A stretch of 64,000 bases of DNA from Cryptosporangium sp044454545. GTDB lineage: Bacteria; Actinomycetota; Actinomycetes; Mycobacteriales; Cryptosporangiaceae. The stretch spans positions 372,001 through 436,000 of the forward strand of contig NZ_JBITDV010000009.1 in assembly GCF_044454545.1 (NCBI RefSeq). The letters run 5' to 3'. A program made the position numbers and the translations under genes. This document shows, in pieces, positions 32,901 to 40,623 of this stretch (position 1 is the first letter of the stretch; each line of letters starts with the position of its first letter). The notes under the pieces were generated by a model. That model saw only the letters and a program-made list of their open reading frames with translations. It searched no databases and had not been told where the DNA came from.

Positions 32901-32943
32901 CACGGTGGTCCCGCGCGACCGGGGAGGTCGCGCGGGGACCGTG
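32901..32943. terminator. Strong hairpin between convergent DeoR and ABC exporter genes
   Basis: CACGGTGGTCCCGCGCGACC pairs with the later GGTCGCGCGGGGACC-GTG with one bulged G, giving a stem of about 17 pairs and a short GGGGA loop. It sits in the 58-base gap between two convergent stops and could act for both strands. Confidence 0.75.
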
Positions 32944-32957
32944 TCAGCCCGGGCCGG

Positions 32958-34727
32958 TCAGGGCGCCACCAGTAGCTGGGTGGCCGCGAGCTCCCGGTAG
33001 AGCGCGTTGGTTTCGACGAGTTCCCCGTGCCGGCCGACGGCGACCACCCGGCCGGCCTCGAGAACGACGATCTGATCGGCGTCGACCACCGTGGACAGCC
33101 GGTGAGCGACGATCAGCAGGGTCCGGCCTTCGCCCGCCGTGTCGATCGCCTGCCGGAGCGCGGTCTCGTTCCGGGCGTCCAGGTTGCTGGTGGCCTCGTC
33201 CAGCAGCAGGATCGGCGGTTCCGCGAGCAGCGTCCGCGCTATCGCCAGGCGCTGCCGTTCACCACCGGAGAGCAGCACACCACCTTCGCCGACCTCGGCG
33301 TCCAGACCGAGCGGACTGCGATCCACGACGCCGCTGAGGTTGACCGAGGCGAGCACGGCCCTCATCTGCGCCTCGTCGGCATCGGGGACGGTCAGCCGGA
33401 GATTCTCCCGGATCGTTCCGGCCAGCACCGGAGCCTCCTGCTCGACGTAGCCGAGACTGCGGCGCAAGTCGCTCCGGCGCTGCTCGCGCACGTCGACGCC
33501 GCCGACCAGCACCGCTCCGCCGGTGACGTCGTAGAAGCGTTCCACCAGCTGCAGAAGAGTGGACTTGCCGGCGCCCGACGGACCGACCACGGCCGTCCGG
33601 GTCCCCGCGGCGACGGTGAAGCTGACGTCGTCGAGCACCGTCTCCGCGTCGTAGCCGAACGTGACCCGGTCGAACGTGATGCCCGCGTCGGTTGCCTCCT
33701 GCTCGGAGCTGTCGTCCTCGACCGGCAGCGCGAGGATCTCGTCCATCCGCTGCAGCGCGCCGAAGCCCATCTGCAGCGCCGCGTAGGCGTGCACCATGCT
33801 GGTCAGCGGGATGACCAGGAAGAACAAGAACATCACGAAGGCCAGCAGGTCGCCGATCCGGATCGCACCGGACGCGACCCGGGCCCCACCGGCGACGAGC
33901 AGCAGGATGAACGCACCCTGGACCGCGACGAAGGTGGCCGGCCCGACGAGAGCCCGGATCCGGCCCATCCGCAGGCCGGCCGCGTAGGCCGCTTCGGCCG
34001 TGCCGCTGACCGTCGCGATCTCGGCGGCCTGGGCGTTGCTGGCCCGGATCGTGCGCGCGGCGGTCAGCACGCGTTCGGTGGCCGACGTCAGGTCGCCGAC
34101 CCGGGCCTGCGCCTCCCGGGCGGCGGGCCGGAGCCGGCGGGCGATCAGCACGGCCATGCCCAGACCGACCGAGAGACCGGCGCAGGTGGTGAGGAAGAGG
34201 ATCGGATCGAGCACCACCATCGCGACGATCGCGCCGATCACCAGCACGGAGTCGCTGGCGGCGTCGAGCAGCCCGGTGGTCAGTACGGTCCGCAGCAGGG
34301 TGGTGTCGGTGCCGACCCGGGAGAGCAGGTCACCGGTGCGTCGCCGGTCGTACTCGGCGATCGGCAACCGGAGCAGGCGATCGATCAGCCGGCGCCGGGC
34401 ACCGAACACGATCCCTTCGGCGGTGCGCTGCATGACGTAGTCCCGGCCGGAGTTGATCACGGCCACCGCGCCGAGCACCGCGAGCAGCAGCCCCACCAGG
34501 CCGGCGATCGGCGCCCTGTCTCCCAGAGCATTGAGCAAGGAGCGGGTGACCAACGGCTGGGTGAGCGTGAGCAGAGCGCTGGCCAGCGACAACCCCGCGA
34601 CGACGGCCAGCGAGCCGCGGTGCGCCCGCACGTGCGGGGCGAGGGACCGTAATCCGGAGGGCCGTGCTGCCGGCGTCGGCGGCGGGGGTGCCGCCACGTC
34701 GCTCGGGCCGATCATCGTGTCAACCAT
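32958..34727 (-). CDS. ABC exporter half-transporter (permease + ATPase)
   Basis: A 589-residue multidrug-type exporter. Residues 30-330 form the six-helix type I exporter membrane domain; 350-585 form the ATPase with Walker A GPSGAGKST, Q-loop YVEQEAPVLAG, signature LLSGGERQRLAIAR, Walker B ILLLDEATSNLD and the H-loop IVAHRLSTV. All catalytic residues are present, so a homodimer would be competent; polyene clusters usually encode a heterodimeric pair (NysG/NysH). It is likely the product exporter or self-resistance pump. Confidence 0.88.
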   Translation of the reverse strand: MVDTMIGPSDVAAPPPPTPAARPSGLRSLAPHVRAHRGSLAVVAGLSLASALLTLTQPLVTRSLLNALGDRAPIAGLVGLLLAVLGAVAVINSGRDYVMQRTAEGIVFGARRRLIDRLLRLPIAEYDRRRTGDLLSRVGTDTTLLRTVLTTGLLDAASDSVLVIGAIVAMVVLDPILFLTTCAGLSVGLGMAVLIARRLRPAAREAQARVGDLTSATERVLTAARTIRASNAQAAEIATVSGTAEAAYAAGLRMGRIRALVGPATFVAVQGAFILLLVAGGARVASGAIRIGDLLAFVMFLFFLVIPLTSMVHAYAALQMGFGALQRMDEILALPVEDDSSEQEATDAGITFDRVTFGYDAETVLDDVSFTVAAGTRTAVVGPSGAGKSTLLQLVERFYDVTGGAVLVGGVDVREQRRSDLRRSLGYVEQEAPVLAGTIRENLRLTVPDADEAQMRAVLASVNLSGVVDRSPLGLDAEVGEGGVLLSGGERQRLAIARTLLAEPPILLLDEATSNLDARNETALRQAIDTAGEGRTLLIVAHRLSTVVDADQIVVLEAGRVVAVGRHGELVETNALYRELAATQLLVAP

Positions 34728-34756
34728 GAAGACTCCCGCCGGGTACGCGTCGTAGG

Positions 34757-34780
34757 TCCGGGCCGGGGGCGAAGCCCGGA
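34757..34780. terminator. Short hairpin just after gmd
   Basis: A perfect 7-base inverted repeat, TCCGGGC and GCCCGGA, with a 10-base spacer lies immediately beyond the gmd stop (minus strand) and before the exporter start. It could attenuate transcription from gmd into the exporter gene. Confidence 0.45.
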
Positions 34781-34781
34781 A

Positions 34782-35792
34782 TCAGATGTCCACCCGGACG
34801 AGGCGACCCATGCGTTCGTCCTCGAGCAGCTGCCGATCCGCGTCGACCATGATCCGGACCAGATCGGCGAAACGGGTCTTCGCGGTCCAGCCCAGCACCC
34901 GCTCGGCCTTGCTCGCGTCGCCGATCAGGACGTCGACCTCGGAAGGGCGGTAGTAGGTCGGATCGATCCGGACGTAGCGCTCCGAGTCGAGGCCGACCTG
35001 GGCGAAGGCCGCCACGACGAACTCCTGCACCGAGTGCGCTTCGCCGGTGGCGATCACGAAGTCGTCGGCCTCGGGATGCTGGAGCATCATCCACATCGCT
35101 TCGACGTACTCCGGCGCGTAGCCCCAGTCCCGGACCGCGTCGAGATTGCCCAGGTACAGCACGTCCTGCAGACCGGCCTCGATCCGGGCCACCGCCCGGG
35201 TGATCTTGCGCGTCACGAACGTCTCGCCGCGGCGCGGGCTCTCGTGGTTGAACAGGATTCCGTTCGTCGCCCGCAGGCCCCAGGCCTCGCGGTGGTTCAC
35301 CGTCGCCCAGTACCCCAGCACTTTCGCGCAGCCGTACGGGCTGCGGGGGTGGAACGGCGCGTCCTCCGACTGGGGCGGGGGCGTCGCACCGAACATCTCC
35401 GACGAGGAGGCCTGGTAGAAGCGGCAGTCCAGGCCGGCGACCCGGATGGCCTCCAGGAGCCGCACGGTCCCCATGCCGGTGATGTCGGTGGTGTAGCCGG
35501 GCAGGTCGAACGACACCCGCACGTGGCTCTGCGCACCCAGGTGGTAGATCTCGTCCGGCTCGATGCGGCAGAGCAGGTGAGCCAGCGACGCGCCGTCGGC
35601 GAGGTCGGCGTAATGCTGGGAGAAGCGGGCCTCGGTGTCCCACAGGTCCGAGTCGAAGCGGTCGATGCGTCCGGTGTTGAACGACGACGACCGACGTTTC
35701 AACCCGTGGACCTCATAGCCTTTGCGGAGCAGCAGCTCCGCGAGGTAGCTGCCGTCTTGGCCGGTGATTCCGGTGATCAGCGCAACGGTCAC
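34782..35792 (-). CDS. gmd: GDP-mannose 4,6-dehydratase
   Basis: A 336-residue extended SDR. NADP motif GITGQDGSYLAELLL at residue 7, YHLGAQSHV near 85, SSSEMFG near 125, and catalytic PYGCAK (Tyr-x-x-x-Lys) near 150, followed by NHESPRRGETFVTRKI, all diagnostic of Gmd. It converts GDP-mannose to GDP-4-keto-6-deoxymannose, the entry step to GDP-linked deoxyaminosugars. In polyene clusters this role is NysDIII/AmphDIII on the way to mycosamine; with the aminotransferase at 38295 the same logic applies here. It is divergent from the thioesterase operon across a 141-base promoter. Confidence 0.92.
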   Translation of the reverse strand: MTVALITGITGQDGSYLAELLLRKGYEVHGLKRRSSSFNTGRIDRFDSDLWDTEARFSQHYADLADGASLAHLLCRIEPDEIYHLGAQSHVRVSFDLPGYTTDITGMGTVRLLEAIRVAGLDCRFYQASSSEMFGATPPPQSEDAPFHPRSPYGCAKVLGYWATVNHREAWGLRATNGILFNHESPRRGETFVTRKITRAVARIEAGLQDVLYLGNLDAVRDWGYAPEYVEAMWMMLQHPEADDFVIATGEAHSVQEFVVAAFAQVGLDSERYVRIDPTYYRPSEVDVLIGDASKAERVLGWTAKTRFADLVRIMVDADRQLLEDERMGRLVRVDI

Positions 35793-35816
35793 CGGCGCAG
35801 TCTGGGCCCGGCACAG

Positions 35817-35864
35817 ATGGGGAAACGACCAGATGCCGAGCCGAGGAACTGGTCATTTTCGCGG
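35817..35864. promoter_or_regulatory. Two weak PimM-like sites between gmd and the thioesterase operon
   Basis: 35817-35832 read in reverse (CTGGTCGTTTCCCCAT) matches 12 of 16, and 35849-35864 (CTGGTCATTTTCGCGG) matches 11 of 16 positions of the recalled PimM operator. The second closely resembles the site before the PKS: both contain AACT-GGT then ATTT(T)CGCGGG. The pair could serve both divergent units. Confidence 0.45.
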
Positions 35865-35933
35865 GAGATCCAGGCTTCACTCCGGGTGGACGGGTAGCCG
35901 AGTGCTGCCGTGCCACCGGCGAAGGGACCGACC

Positions 35934-36710
35934 GTGACGCTTTCCGACACCGCCACCACGTCGTGGATCCGGCGCTTCAAGCCCAGCGGCGGTGCCGACG
36001 TACGCCTGGTGTGCTTCCCGCACGCGGGCGGTTCGGCCAGCTACTTCAACCCGGTCGCCGCCCGGTTCGCCCCCGGTGCCGACGTGGTCGCGTTGCAGTA
36101 CCCCGGCCGGCAGGACCGGCGACGGGAGCCGCTGCTGCGCGACCTCGAGGAACTCGCCGATCTGATCACCGAGGAGCTGCTGACGCTCAGCGACAAACCG
36201 ACCGTGTTCTTCGGGCACAGCATGGGGGCGTTGCTCGCCTTCGAGTGTGCCTGGCGGATGGAGGACAAGGGCTTGTTCGATCCGCAGGTCCTGCTGCTCT
36301 CGGGCCGGCGCGCACCGTCCACGATCCGGGACGAGCAGGTCCACCGGGGTGACGACGCCCGGCTCCTGGCCGAGCTCCGTCAGCTCAACGGCACGAACTC
36401 CACGCTGCTCGACGACGACGACATCCTGCGGATGGCGCTGGAATCGCTGCGCGGGGACCTGGAGGCGGTCGAGACCTACGTCGACAGCGAACACCGGGTC
36501 ACCGTCCCGTTGATCGTCCTCACCGGCGACGACGATCCGAAGACGACCGTCACCGAAGCCCAGCGCTGGTGCGAGCACACCGAGAGCACCTGCCGGGTCG
36601 TGACGTATCCGGGCGGGCACTTCTACCTCGACAAACACGCCGCAGCGGTGGGCGACGTCATCGCCGCCGAGCTCGCGAAGCTCCGGCCGACCGCGATCGG
36701 CGCGCACTAG
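35934..36710 (+). CDS. Type II thioesterase
   Basis: GTG 35934, preceded by GAAGGGA, is the preferred start (258 residues); the frame reaches back to 35910. An alpha/beta hydrolase: CFPHAGGSASYF near residue 29, LQYPGRQDRR near 58, nucleophile GHSMGA near 94, an Asp in LTGDDDP near 200, and the catalytic His in GGHFYL near 228. Type II thioesterases remove stalled or wrongly primed acyl groups from PKS carrier proteins. It leads a tight operon with pptH, pptT and the sugar aminotransferase. Confidence 0.92.
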   Translation: MTLSDTATTSWIRRFKPSGGADVRLVCFPHAGGSASYFNPVAARFAPGADVVALQYPGRQDRRREPLLRDLEELADLITEELLTLSDKPTVFFGHSMGALLAFECAWRMEDKGLFDPQVLLLSGRRAPSTIRDEQVHRGDDARLLAELRQLNGTNSTLLDDDDILRMALESLRGDLEAVETYVDSEHRVTVPLIVLTGDDDPKTTVTEAQRWCEHTESTCRVVTYPGGHFYLDKHAAAVGDVIAAELAKLRPTAIGAH

Positions 36711-37579
36711 TGCCCGCCGGCGCGTTGTACGCGATCAGTGATCTGCACGTCGCGTACGAGGAGAACCGGCAGATCGTGCGGGAGATGCGTCCGGCGTCGG
36801 AGAAAGACTGGTTGATCGTCGCCGGTGACGTCGCCGAACGGTTCGAGGACGTGCGCTGGGCGCTGGGTCTGCTGGCCGGGCGGTTCGAGCGGGTCGTCTG
36901 GTGCCCCGGCAACCACGAGCTGTGGACCCCGCCCGACGATCCGGTGCAACTGCGCGGCGTCGCGCGGTACGACGCGCTGATCCAAATGTGCCGTGAACTC
37001 GGGGTGACGACGCCGGAGGACGAGTACGCGGTCTGGACGGGGGAGGACGGCCCGGTCACCCTCGCGCCGCTCTTCCTGCTCTACGACTACAGCTTCCTGA
37101 TGCCGGGCGTGTGGACGAAAGCCGAGTCGCTGGCCCGCGCGTACGACGCCGGGGTCGTGTGCACGGACGAGATGCTGCTGCACCCCGATCCGTTCCCGTC
37201 CCGGGAGGCCTGGTGCGCCGACCGGCTGGCGCGGACCGAACGACGGCTCGCCGGGCTGCCCTCCGATCAGGAGGTCATCCTGATCAACCACTTCCCGCTG
37301 GTACGCGCGTCCACCCGCATCCTTCGCTATCCGGAGTTCGCGCAGTGGTGCGGTACGGCCCGGACCGCCGAGTGGCATCTGCGCTTCAACGCTCGCACCG
37401 TCGTCTACGGCCATCTGCACATCCCCCGTACGACCTGGCACGACGGGGTGCGATTCGAGGAGGTTTCGGTGGGCTATCCGCGCGAGTGGCGTCGTCGTGA
37501 AGGCCCGGCGGGCCGGCTCCGCCCCGTCGGCGGGACGCGGGCGAGGTCCGTTCCCCGCCACGCCGGAGCCGAGCGTTAA
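36710..37579 (+). CDS. pptH: PptH-like phosphopantetheinyl hydrolase (metallophosphoesterase)
   Basis: GTG 36710 shares a base with the thioesterase TAG; 289 residues. Calcineurin-type ligands are all present: SDLH near residue 11, GDVAE near 43, GNHELW near 68, NHFP near 196 and GHLHIPRTTW near 236, followed by GVRFEEVSVGYPREW. These and the LLYDYSFL segment match mycobacterial PptH (Rv2795c), which cleaves phosphopantetheine from acyl carrier proteins and is encoded beside PptT (Rv2794c). After PREWRRR the tail is short and Gly/Arg-rich, unlike the mycobacterial protein. It probably recycles or tunes holo-ACP in the PKS. Confidence 0.85.
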   Translation: MPAGALYAISDLHVAYEENRQIVREMRPASEKDWLIVAGDVAERFEDVRWALGLLAGRFERVVWCPGNHELWTPPDDPVQLRGVARYDALIQMCRELGVTTPEDEYAVWTGEDGPVTLAPLFLLYDYSFLMPGVWTKAESLARAYDAGVVCTDEMLLHPDPFPSREAWCADRLARTERRLAGLPSDQEVILINHFPLVRASTRILRYPEFAQWCGTARTAEWHLRFNARTVVYGHLHIPRTTWHDGVRFEEVSVGYPREWRRREGPAGRLRPVGGTRARSVPRHAGAER

Positions 37580-37589
37580 GGCGGCCGAC

Positions 37590-38288
37590 GTGCGGACGAC
37601 GCTCGCGGGTCTGCTCGATCGGTTGACCCCACCCACCGTGGCGGCCGAGGAGACCTTCGGCGACCGCGCCGACATCCGGCTGTATCCGGCCGAGGCGGCC
37701 GCGATCGCGCAGGCCGTGCCCACGCGCCGGCGCGAGTTCAGCACGGTCCGAGCCTGTGCCCGCTCCGCGCTGACCCGCATCGGCGTGGCGCCGGCGCCGA
37801 TCGTCCCCGGCCACCGGGGCGCGCCGGGCTGGCCGCCCGGGGTCGTCGGCAGCATGACCCACTGCGCGGGCTACCGCGCGTGCGCCGTCGCGCTCGATCG
37901 GGACGTGACCGCGATCGGGATCGACGCCGAACCGGCGTTGCCGCTACCGGACGGGGTCCTGACGGCGGTGGCGCTTCCGGCCGAACTGTCGGCGGTGGCC
38001 GAGCTGGCCCGTGAGGTACCCGGGATCGCCTGGGACCGTCTGCTGTTCAGCGCCAAGGAGGCCGTCTACAAGGCCTGGTTCCCGCTGACCGGTGCCCCGC
38101 TCGACTTCTCCGAGGCGGTCGTCGAGTTCGATCCGGCGGCGCGCACGTTCGCCGCCCGTCTGCTGGTCCCCGGACCGGTGACCTCCTCCGGCCGGCTGAC
38201 CGGCTTCACCGGCCGCTGGCTCCAGTCGCGTGGGCTGGTGCTCTCCACCGTCGTCGTCGTGCCCGTCCAACCCGTCGCCGCAGCTTGA
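37590..38288 (+). CDS. pptT: 4'-phosphopantetheinyl transferase, PptT (Sfp/EntD class)
   Basis: GTG 37590 avoids an 83-base overlap with pptH and gives 232 residues; GTG 37497 is the longer alternative. Motifs: RRREFSTVRACARSAL near residue 47, GSMTHCAGYRACAV near 87, Mg2+-binding GIDAEP near 108, and FSAKEAVYKAWFPLT near 148, the W-x-x-K-E-A/K region. It transfers phosphopantetheine from CoA to Ser of ACP domains, and is the activating counterpart of PptH. Inclusion in this operon suggests it loads the ACPs of the adjacent PKS. Confidence 0.9.
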   Translation: MRTTLAGLLDRLTPPTVAAEETFGDRADIRLYPAEAAAIAQAVPTRRREFSTVRACARSALTRIGVAPAPIVPGHRGAPGWPPGVVGSMTHCAGYRACAVALDRDVTAIGIDAEPALPLPDGVLTAVALPAELSAVAELAREVPGIAWDRLLFSAKEAVYKAWFPLTGAPLDFSEAVVEFDPAARTFAARLLVPGPVTSSGRLTGFTGRWLQSRGLVLSTVVVVPVQPVAAA

Positions 38289-38294
38289 GGAGGC

Positions 38295-39353
38295 ATGATG
38301 AGCTATACCTACCCGGTCTCCAAGCCGTGGCTCGGTGACCGGGAACAACAGTTGGTCTCCGCCGCGATCGCCAGCGGCTGGATCTCGTCGCAGGGGCCGG
38401 AGATCAAACGCTTCGAGGCCGCGTTCGCCGAGTACAACGGAGTCTCGCACGGTGTGGCGTGCTCGTCCGGGACGGCCGCGCTGACCGTCGCCCTGGCGGC
38501 GCTCGGCGTCGGGCCGGGCGACGAGGTGATCGTCCCGGAGTTCACGATGATCGCCTCGGCCTGGGCGGTGAACTACGTCGGTGCGACACCGGTGTTCGTC
38601 GACTGCGGCGACGACCTCAACATCGACGTCACGAAGATCGAGGCCCGGATGACGCCGCGCACCGCGGTGATCATGCCGGTGCACGTCTACGGTCGCCGGT
38701 GCGACATGGACGCGGTCATGGAGCTCGCCTACGACTACAACGTGCGGGTCGTCGAGGACTCGGCGGAGTCGCACGGTGTGCGCCCGGTGGGAGACATCGC
38801 CTGCTTCTCGCTGTTCGCCAACAAGATCATCACGGCCGGGGAAGGCGGCATCTGCCTCACCAACGAGCCGCGCCTGGCCGCGCAGATGGCGCACCTGCGG
38901 GCGATGGCGTTCACCCGGGACCACAGCTTCCTGCACAAGAAGGTCGCCTACAACTTCCGGATGACCAACCTCCAGGCGGCGTTGGCCAGCGCGCAACTGG
39001 AGCGGATCGACGAGATCCTGTCCCGTCGGCGGGTGATCGAGAAGATCTACGACGCCGCGCTGGCCGGCATTTCCGGCGTGACGCTGATGCCTCCCCGGGA
39101 CGTCCTCTGGATGTACGACGTGCGCGTCGAGCGCCGGTCGCAGCTCCAGGCCTACCTGGCGGAGAACGGCGTCGAGACGCGGCTGTTCTTCAAGCCGATG
39201 AGCCGTCAGCCGATGTACTTCGACGCGGGCTGGCCGGCGCTGAACGCGGCGACGTTCAGCGAGGACGGCCTTTACCTGCCGACCTATCCGGAGCTGACCG
39301 AAGCCGATCAGGAGATCATCGTCGGGCACATCCGGGACTTCTACGCAGGCTGA
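38295..39353 (+). CDS. Sugar aminotransferase, DegT/DnrJ/EryC1 family (NysDII/AmphDII-like)
   Basis: A 352-residue PLP enzyme; GAGGAGG overlaps the PptT stop and the start is ATG 38295 or 38298. Conserved points: GWISSQGPEIKRFE, CSSGTAALT near 58, PEFTMIASAWAV near 84, PLP-contacting Asp 155 in EDSAESHG, and Lys 177 in LFANKIITAGEGG. In polyene clusters this close family aminates the GDP-4-keto-6-deoxymannose-derived ketosugar to give GDP-mycosamine; GDP-perosamine synthases are also related, so 3-amino versus 4-amino cannot be settled from sequence alone. It works with gmd and the glycosyltransferase at 40620. Confidence 0.88.
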   Translation: MMSYTYPVSKPWLGDREQQLVSAAIASGWISSQGPEIKRFEAAFAEYNGVSHGVACSSGTAALTVALAALGVGPGDEVIVPEFTMIASAWAVNYVGATPVFVDCGDDLNIDVTKIEARMTPRTAVIMPVHVYGRRCDMDAVMELAYDYNVRVVEDSAESHGVRPVGDIACFSLFANKIITAGEGGICLTNEPRLAAQMAHLRAMAFTRDHSFLHKKVAYNFRMTNLQAALASAQLERIDEILSRRRVIEKIYDAALAGISGVTLMPPRDVLWMYDVRVERRSQLQAYLAENGVETRLFFKPMSRQPMYFDAGWPALNAATFSEDGLYLPTYPELTEADQEIIVGHIRDFYAG

Positions 39354-39364
39354 AACGACGACGG

Positions 39365-39396
39365 CGACGCCCCGGTGAGTTCTCACCGGGGCGTCG
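39365..39396. terminator. Perfect 15-base hairpin, bidirectional terminator
   Basis: CGACGCCCCGGTGAG (39365-39379) and CTCACCGGGGCGTCG (39382-39396) pair fully around a 2-base TT spacer, so the outermost loop is effectively GTTC. It separates the convergent aminotransferase (+) and P450 (-) genes, whose stops are 107 bases apart. Confidence 0.88.
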
Positions 39397-39459
39397 TCGT
39401 GGTCGTCGGGTGAATGCGGCCGGCGGGCGGGCCGCAAGCGCCGCCCGCCGGCCGCGGCT

Positions 39460-40623
39460 CTACCAGCGCACCGGCAGCGACCGGAGGCCGAAGATCACGC
39501 CGTCGTGTTTGACCGGCAGTTCCTCCGCCGGCCGATCGAGCCGGAGACCGGGAAGGCGCTCGAACAGCGTGGTGAAGGCCTCGGTCATCTCCAATCGCAC
39601 CAGGTGCTGGCCGAGACACTGGTGGATGCCGAAGCCGAAGGCCACGTGGTGTCCGCCCGAGCGGCTCGGGCAGAATTCGGCCGCTCCGGCGAACTCCTTC
39701 TCGTCGTGGTTGGCCGCCGCTCCGAGCGGAACGATGCCCTCGCCGGCCCGGATCAGCTGGCCGCCGATCTCGACGTCCTCGATCGCCACCCGCAGTGCGA
39801 CCCGGTCGGCCACCGACAGGTAACGGAGCACCTCTTCGACGACGCCGGCGTTGCCGATCCACTGCGGGTTCTGCATCAGCAGGAGAGCGCCCAGCGCGAT
39901 GTTGTTGGCGGTCGTCTCGTGTCCGGCGATGAGCAGGAGCAGGGCCACGCCCTCGATCTCCCGCGGGGTCAGCGTCCCTCGGGCCAGCGCACGGCTGATC
40001 AGGTCGTTGCCGGGAAAGCGGGACTTCACCGCGACGAGCTTCCCGATGTAGACGAGCAGTTCGTTGGTGGCCAGCGTGCGTTGCGCGTCGGTGGACGTGA
40101 ACGTGACCAGCGTGCGGGTGCGGGTCTCGAACAGCTCGTGATCGTGGTAGGGCACCCCGAGCAGGTGGCAGATCACGGTGGACGGCACCGGCAACGCGAA
40201 ATCGGACACCAGGTCGGCGGTGCGACCGGCGTCCAGCATCGCGTCGATCCGCGCGCTCACCGTCCGCTGCACCGGGCCTTTGAGCTCGGCGATGCGACGC
40301 ACCGTGAACTCCTGGACGAGCGCCTTGCGGAACCGGGCGTGCTCCGGCGGATCGTAGGCGACGAACCAGCCGGGGATCGCCTCCGGCGAGGGCACCGTGC
40401 CGTTCGCACCGATGGTGGGGAAGCCCTCGCGGAGCGGGCTCGCGCTGATCCGCCGGTCGGTCAGCACCGCGCGGACGTCCTCGTGCCGGGCGACCAGCCA
40501 GACCGTGCTGCCGTTGGGGAGCGCCGAACGCACCAGGCCGGGCCGCTCACGGAGCCGGGCGTACTCGTCCGGAGGGGAGAACTGGCCGGGGCGGCGGCGG
40601 GGGAACTCGATCGTCTCGGTCAC
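39460..40623 (-). CDS. Cytochrome P450 (polyene-cluster type)
   Basis: GTG 40623 overlaps the glycosyltransferase stop; 387 residues (frame to 41874 is shadow). P450 landmarks: I-helix LLLLIAGHETTANN near residue 230, K-helix EEVLRYLS (E-x-x-R) near 273, and heme loop FGFGIHQCLGQHL near 335 with the Cys ligand. Polyene clusters carry two P450s, one oxidising a methyl branch to a carboxylate (NysN type) and one adding a ring hydroxyl (NysL type). Which this is cannot be decided here. Confidence 0.88.
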   Translation of the reverse strand: MTETIEFPRRRPGQFSPPDEYARLRERPGLVRSALPNGSTVWLVARHEDVRAVLTDRRISASPLREGFPTIGANGTVPSPEAIPGWFVAYDPPEHARFRKALVQEFTVRRIAELKGPVQRTVSARIDAMLDAGRTADLVSDFALPVPSTVICHLLGVPYHDHELFETRTRTLVTFTSTDAQRTLATNELLVYIGKLVAVKSRFPGNDLISRALARGTLTPREIEGVALLLLIAGHETTANNIALGALLLMQNPQWIGNAGVVEEVLRYLSVADRVALRVAIEDVEIGGQLIRAGEGIVPLGAAANHDEKEFAGAAEFCPSRSGGHHVAFGFGIHQCLGQHLVRLEMTEAFTTLFERLPGLRLDRPAEELPVKHDGVIFGLRSLPVRW

